A stretch of DNA of 58,046 bases from an uncultured Lachnospiraceae bacterium (lineage in GTDB: Bacteria; Bacillota; Clostridia; Lachnospirales; Lachnospiraceae), in NCBI GenBank assembly GCA_947172705.1, contig CAMWCA010000017.1, forward strand, positions 1-58,046. The letters run 5' to 3'. Positions within the stretch are counted from its first letter, which is position 1. Each line of letters starts with the position of its first letter. Positions 16,219-25,943 of the stretch are shown here, piece by piece. A program made the position numbers and the translations under genes. The notes under the pieces were generated by a model that worked only from the letters and a program-made list of their open reading frames with translations, made no database searches and was not told where the DNA came from.

Positions 16219-17529
16219 TTACAGCATGTTTTCAATAAAGATTCCATAACCTTTTGCCGGCTCCTGAACCAAAACATGGGTAACAGCTCCTATGAGTTTA
16301 TCATTTTGGATAATGGGGCTCCCGCTCATCCCCTGTACAATGCCGCCTGTGGTCATCAAAAGCTCCGGATCGGTAATTTCCAACACGATTCCTCTGTTTA
16401 CATTATCATTTTCCAGATTGATGTCCGTAATTTCCACATCGTATGTCTGTATTCCGTTTCCAAGGGAACAGACGATCTGTGCCGGTCCTTTTCGGATCTC
16501 CTGCTTCAATCCCAGAGGAAGATAATCATAAACTGCCTCCATCTCCGTTTCCGGCGTACAGATTCCAAAAATCCCTCTGGGCGTGTTTGCCGTAATAGCG
16601 CCCATAATATTCTTGTCATCGTATTCAATAAATCCTGTCAGTTCTCCCGGCGAACCAGTGGTTCCCTTGGTAATTCCTATGATCTCCGTATGGTACAGAG
16701 TTCCGGTAGACAAAGTCATTAACGTGCTGGTATCTACATCGTTAATGCCATGCCCTAACGCGCCAAAACATCCGTTCTCGTCAATATAGGTCATGGTTCC
16801 CACACCCTGGGCGTTATCCCTGACCCATATTCCCATTTTGTACTCTCCGTTTTGATTGGGTTCCGGGCGCGCTTTTACCTCCAGCAGCATATCCCCTCTC
16901 TGTACCTTAAATACCAATTCCTGCCCTTCACAATGGCTGATCCTGTCAACCAGTTCCCTTTTTTCATTGATCTCCTCATCATTGATCTCCAGAATGTAGT
17001 CTCCTGTCTGGAAAACATATTTCCCGGGATTGACGATCTGTCCATCCTCCCCCTCAAATTCACCGATCCCCACTACCAGCACCCCCTGGGTCTTGACAAA
17101 AATTCCTATGGGAATTCCAGCCGGCTTTAAGCGGACATCCTGAATCACCTCCACATCCACTTCCTTAAGAGGTATGATGCCAAAAATCTTCAGATGAAGC
17201 TTGTATTGATCCACCTGATTTGCCTTTAAGGTTACGGGACGCCCCAAATCAATGTAAAGTCTGTCGTTTTCAATGTCTGCATTGGTTCTGCTGCTGACCT
17301 CCACTGCCTCTTTATAGATTTCACCTGAGGCAGGTACTTTAAAATCCAATTCCTGATCCACCCCCGCTTTAATCATGATGGTAGATGGAACACTGAGCCA
17401 CATAAAATAGTACATAGACAGCAGCACTGCCGCCACGCCGAATACAAGCATAACATATAAAAATTTTATATATGAAATTTTTTTACAGATCAGTCCATGG
17501 TCATGGACTGTTTCATTTAAATGGTTCAA
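16219..17529 (-). CDS. spoIVB: SpoIVB serine peptidase (S55)
   Basis: 436 aa. N-terminal transmembrane segment (about 24-48), PDZ domain around residues 130-215 (GVLVVGIGEFEGEDGQIVNP, GDYILEINDEEI), and the S55 peptidase domain (about 230-436) with the His in CFGALGHGINDVD and the catalytic Ser in GIVQGMSGSPIIQND. SpoIVB is secreted from the forespore into the intermembrane space and cleaves SpoIVFA to trigger pro-sigma-K processing. recN precedes it by 123 bp, the conserved recN-spoIVB order; the following gene is a LytTR regulator rather than spo0A. Confidence 0.95.
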   Translation of the reverse strand: MNHLNETVHDHGLICKKISYIKFLYVMLVFGVAAVLLSMYYFMWLSVPSTIMIKAGVDQELDFKVPASGEIYKEAVEVSSRTNADIENDRLYIDLGRPVTLKANQVDQYKLHLKIFGIIPLKEVDVEVIQDVRLKPAGIPIGIFVKTQGVLVVGIGEFEGEDGQIVNPGKYVFQTGDYILEINDEEINEKRELVDRISHCEGQELVFKVQRGDMLLEVKARPEPNQNGEYKMGIWVRDNAQGVGTMTYIDENGCFGALGHGINDVDTSTLMTLSTGTLYHTEIIGITKGTTGSPGELTGFIEYDDKNIMGAITANTPRGIFGICTPETEMEAVYDYLPLGLKQEIRKGPAQIVCSLGNGIQTYDVEITDINLENDNVNRGIVLEITDPELLMTTGGIVQGMSGSPIIQNDKLIGAVTHVLVQEPAKGYGIFIENML

Positions 17530-17652
17530 GTTTTCACATCCTTTATCCTAAAAATAATAGTAATAAAAAAGACATACAGCCTGCATGCCTTTTTTAGTAT
17601 GTGAAAAACTTGAAATTTTACTTTCTAAATTTTATTTTTTTGTTTCCAAATG

Positions 17653-19347
17653 TTACAAATAAAATTTCGATTTTGTTTTGCGCGCGGTATCCTGCATCTC
17701 CCGGGCATTGCTTAAAACAGCCTCCGTGAGTTCCCCGCTTCCCAAAAGCCTTGCCAGTTCCTCCAGGCTCTCTTCCTCCCTGATCTCTCTGATCTTTGTT
17801 ACGGTTCTTTCATTTACTACACTTTTTTCGATCATAAAATGGGCATCCGCCATGGCGGCAATCTGGGCAAGATGCGTAATGCAGATAACCTGATGATCTC
17901 TGGAAAGACTTCCTAACTTTTCAGACACCTTCCATGCTGTTTTCCCACTGATTCCCGTATCGATTTCATCAAAAATCAACGTATCCGTTTCATCTCTGTC
18001 GGCAAAAACGGTTTTAAAGGCAAGCATAATGCGGGAAAGCTCTCCCCCGCTTGCCACCTGCCACACAGGCTTTAACGCCTCTCCCGGATTGGTGGAAATC
18101 ATAAATTCCACCTGATCATACCCTTCAGCGGTAAACTCCTCCTCCCTGGGAAGAATGGATATTGAAAATTTTACATGGGGGAAATTTAAGTCGACCATTG
18201 CCCCCTTTAGCTTTTCGGTAAGGGGTTCCGCCGCTTTTTTTCTCATTTCCGAAAGCTGTCCGCACAAAAGTAGAATCTCTTTCTTTCCTTCCTCCATTCT
18301 GTTCCGAAGCTGCTCCATATACGCTTCATAATGGTTCAGCTTATCCAGTTCCTGCTGCTTCTTCTCCCAGGTTTTCAGGACATCCTCTATGGTATTCCCA
18401 TACTTGTCTTTCAGGTGATTCAGAACATTCAACCGCTCTTCAAGCTCTGCAAATTCCCTTTCATCGAATTCAAGGCTTTCGCTGTATTGCGCCATGGAGC
18501 GGTTAAAATCATTCAGCAGGTCATCAATGTCCGTAAGCTGCGCAGTAAAAGCTTCTATTTCATCGTCATATTCCGCAAGGGGCTTAAGCTCCCGCAGGGC
18601 ATGTCCCACTGCAAGACCTGCACTGCCCTCCTCATCATAACCGGTAAGCCCGTGCACAATGTAAACAGCTTCTTTCATTTTTTTGGCATTCACCAGCTTA
18701 CGGTATTTTCTTTCTACCTGTTCATCCTCTGTTGGCTCAAGCGCTGCGGCTTCAATTTCACTGATCTCAAATTCCAGAAGCTTTGCTTCCCGCGTTCTTA
18801 CCGCCTCGTCCAGATCCTGTGCTTCCAGCTCCTCCTTACAGCCCCTGTAATCTGAAAGCTTCTTCTTCAGCTGCGTCTTTATAGCCTCTGCATCCTCTCC
18901 AATATAGTCATCCAGCATCTTCCTGTAGGAAGATGGTTTCAGGAGAGACTGGTGTTCATGCTGTCCATAGAGATCCAAAAGACAGCCCGCCAGGTTTCTC
19001 AGTTGTCCGGCGCTGATGCTTTCTCCATTTGCCCTGCAGACGCTTCTGCCTGCCGTAATTTTTCTCTGTAAGATCAATGTGTGGTCTTCCTCCAGAGGCA
19101 GGTCCAATTCCCGCACCTTTTCACACTGTCTCTCATTCAGTGAAAAGATCAGTTCCACCAGGGCGTATTCCGCTCCCGTGCGGATATATTCCTTATCCGC
19201 CTTTGCCCCCAGCGCCAGATTAATGGAGCCTATCATGATAGACTTTCCTGCGCCGGTCTCGCCGGTGAGGATATTCATTCCCCTTGAGAATGTGACTTCC
19301 TGCTCATCAATCAACGCCAGATTTTTTACATGTAAACTTTCAAGCAT
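17653..19347 (-). CDS. recN: DNA repair ATPase RecN
   Basis: 564 aa SMC-like protein acting in double-strand break repair. Walker A is ILTGETGAGKSIMIGSI near residue 28-44; the ABC signature VASGGELSRIMLAFK and Walker B TLIFDEIDTGISGKTA are in the last third, with a coiled coil (about 160-360) between. The ATG at 19347 follows AGGAGGAAGC; a longer frame of 12 residues lacks such a site. argR lies just upstream on the same strand. Confidence 0.95.
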   Translation of the reverse strand: MLESLHVKNLALIDEQEVTFSRGMNILTGETGAGKSIMIGSINLALGAKADKEYIRTGAEYALVELIFSLNERQCEKVRELDLPLEEDHTLILQRKITAGRSVCRANGESISAGQLRNLAGCLLDLYGQHEHQSLLKPSSYRKMLDDYIGEDAEAIKTQLKKKLSDYRGCKEELEAQDLDEAVRTREAKLLEFEISEIEAAALEPTEDEQVERKYRKLVNAKKMKEAVYIVHGLTGYDEEGSAGLAVGHALRELKPLAEYDDEIEAFTAQLTDIDDLLNDFNRSMAQYSESLEFDEREFAELEERLNVLNHLKDKYGNTIEDVLKTWEKKQQELDKLNHYEAYMEQLRNRMEEGKKEILLLCGQLSEMRKKAAEPLTEKLKGAMVDLNFPHVKFSISILPREEEFTAEGYDQVEFMISTNPGEALKPVWQVASGGELSRIMLAFKTVFADRDETDTLIFDEIDTGISGKTAWKVSEKLGSLSRDHQVICITHLAQIAAMADAHFMIEKSVVNERTVTKIREIREEESLEELARLLGSGELTEAVLSNAREMQDTARKTKSKFYL

Positions 19348-19389
19348 ATCGCTTCCTCCTGCTGTCCCTTCTCTCAAGTACACAGTCGG

Positions 19390-19842
19390 TTACTCTTCCA
19401 GTACGCTGTTTATTTTGCTCATAACGACCTGCGTGTCCTCTACGGTGCGCACTGCCATCATAATGGTATCGTCCCCCGCAATGGAACCCACGATCTCCTT
19501 CAGCTTCATGGCATCTATGGCGGCTGCAACTGCCATAGCCATACCGGATACCGTTTTTACCACAAGAATATTCTGCGCCATATCCATGGATACAAAACCA
19601 TCCTTCAGGACTCGTATATATTTATCGCTGAGATAATGATCGCTATGGACCAAAATCGTGTATTTCTGTCTTCCATCCCCCATGGGAATCTTGGAAAGCT
19701 TCAATTCCCGAATATCCCGGGACACAGTCGCCTGGGTAACGGTATATCCGGCTGCCCTCAGCTTGTCCGCCAGTTCCTCCTGGGTTTCGATCTCAAACTG
19801 TTCCACCAGCTCTTTTATTTTTTGATGCCTGCTCTTTTTCAT
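19390..19842 (-). CDS. argR: Arginine repressor ArgR/AhrC
   Basis: 150 aa, full family length. N-terminal winged helix with KIKELVEQFEIETQEELADK and TQATVSRDIRELKLSKIP; the C-terminal arginine-binding and trimerisation domain has GSIAGDDTIMMAVR, including the Asp pair that contacts arginine. In Firmicutes it controls arginine synthesis and catabolism. Its position between nadK and recN is the conserved Firmicute arrangement and does not imply co-regulated function. Confidence 0.95.
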   Translation of the reverse strand: MKKSRHQKIKELVEQFEIETQEELADKLRAAGYTVTQATVSRDIRELKLSKIPMGDGRQKYTILVHSDHYLSDKYIRVLKDGFVSMDMAQNILVVKTVSGMAMAVAAAIDAMKLKEIVGSIAGDDTIMMAVRTVEDTQVVMSKINSVLEE

Positions 19843-19884
19843 TCTTCACTCCGTCATGCCGCACGTTCTATTCATGCTGCTTTC

Positions 19885-20739
19885 TCAATCACTCATTTTC
19901 CTGTGAAGCACTTCCAGAAAACTCCCCTGTCCCAGTTTCACGATTCCTGTGGTCTTTTCTGACCGTTTCACTTCGATTTTATCACCGGTATGCAGCGTAG
20001 TCTTATGGCAGCCGTCAAATATTGCCTCCACTTCCTGCTCCTCTCCATCCTTGCTGCACCCAATCTCCACCGTCACCTGATCCTCGGGAGAAAGGACAAT
20101 ACTTCTGTTCTGCATGGAATGGGGGCAGATGGGTGTGAGCAGAATCAATTTCGCTCTCGGCTCTACGATAGGTCCTCCCGCAGATAGACTGTAGCCGGTA
20201 GATCCTGTAGGCGTTGAAAGAATAATGCCGTCCCCATGATAATGATGAAGAAACTTTCCATTGACAAAAATATTAAAATGAATGATCTGCAGTGATCCCT
20301 TCCTGGTGATCACAATATCGTTGAGCGCTCTGGCTTCATCTGTAATTCCCTGTCTGTGGAAGCTTTTTCCACAAAGCATCATGCGTTTTTCAATTTCAAA
20401 TTGATCTCCCATAAGCTTTTCAAGGGCATCTTCTATTCCTGTTTTGTTGACCTCCGCCAAAAATCCCAACGTTCCAAGATTGATTCCCAAAAACGGAACG
20501 TCTCTTGCCGCCAGATCAGTCGCCGCCTGTAAAAGGGTTCCGTCCCCTCCAAGCACGATCACACAGTCTACCTGCCGGCTCACCTGCTTCTGATAGGTAT
20601 ACGCCTCCCCGTCAGACTTGGGCGCACCCTCATCCACAATACACTTTTTCCCATGAGCAGTCAGATATTCTTGTATGAAACAAGCTGTCTTCAACTCCGG
20701 GTCCTTGGTGGGATTGGATATTACATAAAAATACTCCAT
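19885..20739 (-). CDS. nadK: NAD kinase
   Basis: 284 aa, phosphorylates NAD to NADP. The GGDGTLLQAATDLAARDVP motif (residues about 63-81) carries the catalytic Asp; LGTLGFLAEV and the NDIVITRKGS segment follow, and TPTGSTGYSLSAGGPIVEP is the conserved nucleotide-binding motif. Normal length. Downstream of tlyA in the dxs-tlyA-nadK-argR-recN series. Confidence 0.95.
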   Translation of the reverse strand: MEYFYVISNPTKDPELKTACFIQEYLTAHGKKCIVDEGAPKSDGEAYTYQKQVSRQVDCVIVLGGDGTLLQAATDLAARDVPFLGINLGTLGFLAEVNKTGIEDALEKLMGDQFEIEKRMMLCGKSFHRQGITDEARALNDIVITRKGSLQIIHFNIFVNGKFLHHYHGDGIILSTPTGSTGYSLSAGGPIVEPRAKLILLTPICPHSMQNRSIVLSPEDQVTVEIGCSKDGEEQEVEAIFDGCHKTTLHTGDKIEVKRSEKTTGIVKLGQGSFLEVLHRKMSD

Positions 20740-20787
20740 ATCGTCATTCCTTATTTTGGTATTTTATACACATCATGAAATTCCCTG

Positions 20788-21678
20788 TCATACATCCAGG
20801 ATACCGTGAGCCTGCTTCACCGTCTCCGTTACCTGATCCGATATTTTCTTCTGCCAGGAATAACCTTTTCTTTCCGCTATGATGTCCTGCAGCTCTGTCT
20901 CCGCTTCCATTTCTGTGATTTCCATGGTGTTTTTTATCTTTTCCGGATTTTTTTTCAGATGAACCAGATATTCGATGTTTCCTTCCGGTCCTTTGATGGG
21001 CGAAAAATCAAGATGTAATATATCAAATCCTATGTAATCCCCATAGTCGATCACTTTTCTGATAACCTCTTCATGCACTTCCGGCTCTCTCACCACTCCT
21101 TTTTTACCCACCTTATCACGTCCCGCTTCAAATTGGGGCTTGATCAGACAGACCATTTCACCTGTCTCTTTCAAGAGCGCCCTTGCAGGCAGCAAGATCT
21201 TGGTGAGAGAGATAAAGGATACATCCACAGAGGCAAAATCCAGCTTATCATCTATATCTTCCGGAACCATAAATCTGAAATTGGTCTTTTCCATGCAAAC
21301 CACCCTTTCATCGTTCCGCAATTTCCAGTCCAGTTGTCCATGCCCTACGTCCACTGCATATACCCTGTGTGCGCCGTTTTGAAGCATGCAATCGGTAAAT
21401 CCTCCTGTAGAAGCTCCAATATCCATACAGATCCTGTCCTCTAGCGACACTCCGAAGCAGTCGATTGCTTTTTCCAGCTTAAGCCCTCCCCTGCTCACAT
21501 ATTTTGGCGCGCCGCCCTTCACTTCCAGCTTAATCTTTTCAGGATCAAAAGAAGCCCCTGCCTTATCCTCTCTTTGTCCGTCTACAAAAACATTTCCGGA
21601 CATGATGACCGCCTTCGCCTTTTCCCTGGAAGGTGCAAGCCCCGCTTTTACCAACAGTACGTCAAGCCTCTCTTTCAT
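20788..21678 (-). CDS. tlyA: TlyA family rRNA (cytidine-2'-O)-methyltransferase
   Basis: 296 aa. An N-terminal S4 RNA-binding domain (RLDVLLVKAGLAPSREKAKA, then VIMSGNVFVDG) is followed by a class I methyltransferase domain with DIGASTGGFTDCMLQNGA as the SAM-binding motif and ASVDVSFISLTKILLPA. Family members methylate 16S and/or 23S rRNA; the Firmicute homologue is often called YqxC or RrmJ-like. Its ATG overlaps the dxs stop by four bases, so translation is coupled. Confidence 0.92.
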   Translation of the reverse strand: MKERLDVLLVKAGLAPSREKAKAVIMSGNVFVDGQREDKAGASFDPEKIKLEVKGGAPKYVSRGGLKLEKAIDCFGVSLEDRICMDIGASTGGFTDCMLQNGAHRVYAVDVGHGQLDWKLRNDERVVCMEKTNFRFMVPEDIDDKLDFASVDVSFISLTKILLPARALLKETGEMVCLIKPQFEAGRDKVGKKGVVREPEVHEEVIRKVIDYGDYIGFDILHLDFSPIKGPEGNIEYLVHLKKNPEKIKNTMEITEMEAETELQDIIAERKGYSWQKKISDQVTETVKQAHGILDV

Positions 21679-23540
21679 TGATCTATTCCCATTTCCCTTT
21701 TGATTTTATCTGCAACAGAAAGAGCGTCAATGCCAATTTCCTGTTTTAAGAGGTCTACATTGCCATGTTCTATATATTCATCCGGTATCGCAACCTGCAT
21801 AAAACCCGCACCTGTCTCAAGGGCGTCTATCGCCTCTCTGACCTTTTCTCCATAGCCGCCGCTTGCCACATTCTCCTCCATGGAAACCACCAGCCGGTGA
21901 TTGCGTGCCGCCCATTCCACAGCGTTCAAATCAATGGGTTTTACAAATCTGGCGTTAATAATACTGCATTTGCATCCGGAAGCATTCAGCAGTTCTTTTA
22001 CCTCCTGGGCAGTTTTCACCATACTCCCTACTGCCAAAAGACAAACCTCTCCCTCTGCATAGAGAAGCTCCGCCTTGCCCAGGGATATCGGCGCGCGGAA
22101 TTCCTTCAGCCCGGCATAAGCTTCTCCTCTGGGATAGCGGATTGCAACAGGTCCCTCAAAGGCAATTGCAAATTTCATCATATCGGAAAGCTCCCATTTA
22201 TTTTTGGGCGCCATAATATGCATTCCCGGTATGGAAGATAGAAAAGACAGGTCAAAAATACCCTGATGGGTCTCCCCGTCGCTGCCCACAAGTCCCGCCC
22301 TGTCAATGGCAAATACCACCGGCAGATTCTGGATGCAGACATCATGGAGTATCTGGTCATAGGCACGCTGAAGAAAGGAGGAATAAATTGCCACCACCGG
22401 CTTTAAGCCTCCTGCCGCAAGCCCTGCCGCAAAGGTAACTGCATGCTCTTCCGCAATTCCCACATCAAAAAACCGTTCCGGATACATATTCCGGAATCGC
22501 TTAAGACCTGTTCCATCGGGCATTGCAGCCGTAATTGCCACCACCTTTTCATCCCTTGCCCCCAGCTTGGTCATAACAGTAGAAAAAATATCCGTATAAT
22601 TTGCCGTGGTTCTGGGTTTGGTGGGAACCCCTGTTTCAATATCAAAAGGCTCCGCCCCATGGAATCTGGCAGGATGCCGCTCCGCCGGTGCAAATCCTTT
22701 TCCTTTCTGTGTGATCACATGTACGATCACTGCGTTTCTGGTACGCTTTGCCTCGTGCAGGGCGCGAAGCATTGCCGAAATATTGTGACCGTCCACAGGT
22801 CCTAAATAAGTAATTCCCATATCTTCAAAGAACATCCCCGGAACCACCAGCTGCTTGAAACTGCTTTTTGCCTTACGGATGCCTTCCACCACCTTTTCTC
22901 CTTTGGGAATCTCTTTCAGAGTATTGTAAACTCCCTCCTTAATATCCAGATAGGTATTGGTGGTTCTTATATTATTTAAATATTTTGATACGCCGCCTAC
23001 ATTTTCAGAAATGGACATATTATTATCATTGAGCACAATGATAAAATTGGTTTCCAGCTTTGCAGCATTATTCAATGCTTCATACGCCATTCCCCCTGTC
23101 AGGGAACCATCCCCGATCACGGACACTACCGTATTGGTTCCTCCCTGAATATCACGTGCCTTTACCAGCCCCAATCCTGCGGAAATAGACGTGGAACTGT
23201 GTCCCGTATCAAAACAGTCGCAGTCGCTTTCTTTTCTTTTGGGAAATCCGCTCATTCCACCAAATTTACGTAAGGTTTCAAATCCGTCTCTTCTTCCGGT
23301 AAGAAGCTTATGGGTGTAAGATTGATGCCCCACATCCCAGATCAGCTTGTCCTCCGGCAGATTCAGAAAAAGATGCAGTGCCATAGTCAGTTCTACTGCT
23401 CCCAGATTGGAACCCAGATGTCCTCCTGTACGGGAGATCTTTTCAATCAGAAACTCTCTGATTTCCCGTGCAAGCTCCGGATAATCTGACGGATTTATAT
23501 TTTTGATGTCATTTACGACTTTGATACTGTCAAGCAACAT
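21675..23540 (-). CDS. dxs: 1-deoxy-D-xylulose-5-phosphate synthase
   Basis: 621 aa thiamine-diphosphate enzyme, first step of the methylerythritol phosphate isoprenoid pathway. The thiamine-binding motif is GDGSLTGGMAYEALNNAAKL with NDNNMSIS; IWDVGHQSYTHKLLTGR and GHSSTSISAGLGL are in the N-terminal domain, and DRAGLVGSDGETHQGIFDLS and RYPRGEAY in the transketolase central and C-terminal domains. Length matches the family. It follows ispA by 41 bp, so two isoprenoid genes lie together. Confidence 0.97.
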   Translation of the reverse strand: MLLDSIKVVNDIKNINPSDYPELAREIREFLIEKISRTGGHLGSNLGAVELTMALHLFLNLPEDKLIWDVGHQSYTHKLLTGRRDGFETLRKFGGMSGFPKRKESDCDCFDTGHSSTSISAGLGLVKARDIQGGTNTVVSVIGDGSLTGGMAYEALNNAAKLETNFIIVLNDNNMSISENVGGVSKYLNNIRTTNTYLDIKEGVYNTLKEIPKGEKVVEGIRKAKSSFKQLVVPGMFFEDMGITYLGPVDGHNISAMLRALHEAKRTRNAVIVHVITQKGKGFAPAERHPARFHGAEPFDIETGVPTKPRTTANYTDIFSTVMTKLGARDEKVVAITAAMPDGTGLKRFRNMYPERFFDVGIAEEHAVTFAAGLAAGGLKPVVAIYSSFLQRAYDQILHDVCIQNLPVVFAIDRAGLVGSDGETHQGIFDLSFLSSIPGMHIMAPKNKWELSDMMKFAIAFEGPVAIRYPRGEAYAGLKEFRAPISLGKAELLYAEGEVCLLAVGSMVKTAQEVKELLNASGCKCSIINARFVKPIDLNAVEWAARNHRLVVSMEENVASGGYGEKVREAIDALETGAGFMQVAIPDEYIEHGNVDLLKQEIGIDALSVADKIKREMGIDQ

Positions 23541-23581
23541 ATCATTTACCTTCTTTTCTTCTGTCCTACAGTTTGAACCAA

Positions 23582-24481
23582 TTACTTTTCTCTGGTAATC
23601 AGAGAAACTACCAATTCCTCCAGAAATTCATTTTTCGTTTCAAAAGAACCTAAAATAGACAGCGCCTCCCGGGAGAGTCTTTCCACTTCCTTTCTCGACT
23701 CTTCAAGCCCATGAAGGGACACGTAAGTAAGCTTGTGATTTTTTTCATCACTGCCAATGGGCTTCCCCAGCACCTCTTCCGTACTGGTCACATCCAGAAT
23801 GTCGTCCTGGATCTGAAATGCAATGCCAATATTATAAGCCGCTTTCTCCATCAGCTCTACTTCCCGCTTACCAGCGCCTGCCAGCACAGCGCCTGTCATC
23901 ATTGCCGCCTGAATCAATGCCGCCGTCTTATTTTCATGAATAAACAAAAGCAGTTCTTCCGTTATCTCCGCTCCTGTTTCCGCCTCAATATCAGCGCACT
24001 GTCCTCCGATCATTCCATAGATTCCGGCTTTTCGTCCCAATATCTGAATCCCTGCCGCCGCTCTTCTAAGCTGCTCTTCATCCTCTGCATAATCAAACCC
24101 GAGAGCTGCTGTTTCAAAAGCAAGGTTCAACAGCCCATCTCCCGCCAGAATCGCCATGCCGTCCCCGTAAACATTCCAGGTGGTTTTGCGCCCTCTGCGA
24201 TATTCGTCATTATCCATCGCAGGCAGATCATCATGCACCAGAGAATAATTATGGATCATCTCCAACGCCGCCATAAATGGCTCTATCAGTTTTCCCTGTC
24301 CCCCAAACAAAAGAAAGCTCTCCTCCATAAGAACGGGGCGCAGGCGTTTCCCGCCTGCCATGGCGCTGTAGTTTACCGCCTCCAGGACTTTTTTCTGAAA
24401 CCCTTTTTCCTTTGGCAGGTACGTCATGAGAATTTGTTCTGCGTGTCTGGTTTTTTCACTGAGTGTTTCCTTAAAATTCAT
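23582..24481 (-). CDS. ispA: Farnesyl/geranyl diphosphate synthase (polyprenyl synthetase)
   Basis: 299 aa. The first aspartate-rich motif is LVHDDLPAMDNDEYRRGR (DDxxxxD form, typical of short-chain synthases) and the second is IAFQIQDDILDVTS. GGKRLRPVL is the isopentenyl-diphosphate binding segment. Produces C15 (or C20) prenyl diphosphates. Start at 24481 uses GGAG at good spacing within the end of xseB (11-bp overlap); an ATG four codons upstream overlaps that site. Confidence 0.93.
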   Translation of the reverse strand: MNFKETLSEKTRHAEQILMTYLPKEKGFQKKVLEAVNYSAMAGGKRLRPVLMEESFLLFGGQGKLIEPFMAALEMIHNYSLVHDDLPAMDNDEYRRGRKTTWNVYGDGMAILAGDGLLNLAFETAALGFDYAEDEEQLRRAAAGIQILGRKAGIYGMIGGQCADIEAETGAEITEELLLFIHENKTAALIQAAMMTGAVLAGAGKREVELMEKAAYNIGIAFQIQDDILDVTSTEEVLGKPIGSDEKNHKLTYVSLHGLEESRKEVERLSREALSILGSFETKNEFLEELVVSLITREK

Positions 24482-24689
24482 CGATTTCTCCATCTTCGTT
24501 CAATACCATCACTTTTTTTTCTACCTGATCGATTGCCTGATTGCATTTTTTGAGCAGTTCCATTCCCTTTTGATAGATCTGAAAAGATTCCTCAAGAGAA
24601 ATGTCCTCCTGCTCTAATGCCAAAACTGTTTCTTCCAGCTGTTCAAAAGCTTCCTCCAGCTTTAGTTCTTTTTCTTCCTGCTCCTGCAT
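24471..24689 (-). CDS. xseB: Exodeoxyribonuclease VII small subunit
   Basis: 72 aa. FEQLEETVLALEQEDISLEE, followed by SFQIYQKGMELLKKCNQAI, is the standard XseB coiled-coil pattern. Partner of XseA, encoded 13 bp upstream; overlaps ispA downstream. Confidence 0.93.
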   Translation of the reverse strand: MQEQEEKELKLEEAFEQLEETVLALEQEDISLEESFQIYQKGMELLKKCNQAIDQVEKKVMVLNEDGEIDEF

Positions 24690-24702
24690 GTCTCCTGCCT
24701 TT

Positions 24703-25932
24703 CTATCCTGTCTTCCCTTCTATGGGAAGCGTCTGCGCCGGATATACTCCGGTGGCTTTTGCCTCTATTCTTCCATTTTTTACATAAATTTGCAATCGGT
24801 CGCCCACACTAACCCTGCCTGCGTCTGTAACTGTCCTTCCCCTTTCATCTGCCACATAGGAATACCCCTGATTCAGTTTGTCAAGGGGGGAAAGCCCCTT
24901 TAATTTTTCTATATAGAGGGCAAGCCTGTGCCTGTCCCGCGTGATCCTGTTTGTCATAACCTGGTACAAACGCTCTTCCAGATTCAGCGCATAGGTTCGA
25001 TTTTCCCTGATTTTTCCCATCGGACTGCCAGCTTTTAATCTTGCGTCCAACGCCTGGAGCTGCATATGGAAGATCCGCAGCCTGTTCTGTATCAGACGGT
25101 TTAACGTAAGCTTCGCCCCTTCCAGCTGCCCCAGTAAAAGAGACACATCATAAACTGCCAGTTCCGCTGCCGCAGAAGGAGTGGGAGCCCGCAGATCCGA
25201 CACATAATCAATGATCGTTGTATCCGTCTCATGCCCCACTGCCGAAATAATCGGTATATTACAGTCAAAAACCGCCTGCGCCACCTTTTCTTCATTAAAT
25301 GCCCATAAATCTTCAATGGAGCCTCCGCCGCGCCCCACGATCATCACATCCACCTGTTTTTGGGCAAGCATATGTATGCCCTGCACAATGCTGTCAGCCG
25401 CCGCATCCCCCTGCACAATTGCCGGATACAATAGAATCTGCACATAGGGATTTCTTCTGGCGGCAATATTGATAATGTCTCTTACCGCCGCCCCTGTAGG
25501 CGCCGTCACCACACCTATGGTCTTCACAAACCGTGGTATGGGCTTTTTGTACTCAGGGGCAAACATTCCCCGTTCCAAAAGCTCCTGTTTTAAGCGCTCA
25601 AATCGTTCAAAGAGTTCCCCTGCACCATCCTGCCGTATGCTTTTGGCATACATTTGATATTTGCCGTCCCGCTCATAGACATCGATGGTTCCCTTTACCA
25701 CCACCTGCATTCCTTCTATCATCCGAAATGCAAGACCGGAACGGTTCCCTGCAAACATTACACAGGAAATCGTTCCTTTTTCGTCCTTTAAAGTAAAATA
25801 AATATGCCCGGAGGAATGATATTTGCAGTTGCTGACTTCGCCTTTAAGCCACAGCTCACTTAGCAAAAAATCCTGTGCGAACATATTTTTAATATATGAA
25901 TTTATTTGTCCAACTGTATAAATATTCTGCAT
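24703..25932 (-). CDS. xseA: Exodeoxyribonuclease VII large subunit
   Basis: 409 aa. N-terminal OB-fold (LWLKGEVSNCKYHSSGHIYF, TISCVMFAGNR) and catalytic domain with IGVVTAPTGAAVRDIINIAA, VMIVGRGGGSIEDLWAFNEE and ISAVGHETDTTIIDYVSDLR, the conserved family motifs. Degrades single-stranded DNA from both ends. In operon with xseB and preceded by nusB at 11 bp. Confidence 0.96.
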   Translation of the reverse strand: MQNIYTVGQINSYIKNMFAQDFLLSELWLKGEVSNCKYHSSGHIYFTLKDEKGTISCVMFAGNRSGLAFRMIEGMQVVVKGTIDVYERDGKYQMYAKSIRQDGAGELFERFERLKQELLERGMFAPEYKKPIPRFVKTIGVVTAPTGAAVRDIINIAARRNPYVQILLYPAIVQGDAAADSIVQGIHMLAQKQVDVMIVGRGGGSIEDLWAFNEEKVAQAVFDCNIPIISAVGHETDTTIIDYVSDLRAPTPSAAAELAVYDVSLLLGQLEGAKLTLNRLIQNRLRIFHMQLQALDARLKAGSPMGKIRENRTYALNLEERLYQVMTNRITRDRHRLALYIEKLKGLSPLDKLNQGYSYVADERGRTVTDAGRVSVGDRLQIYVKNGRIEAKATGVYPAQTLPIEGKTG

Positions 25933-25943
25933 CTTGTTCCCAC

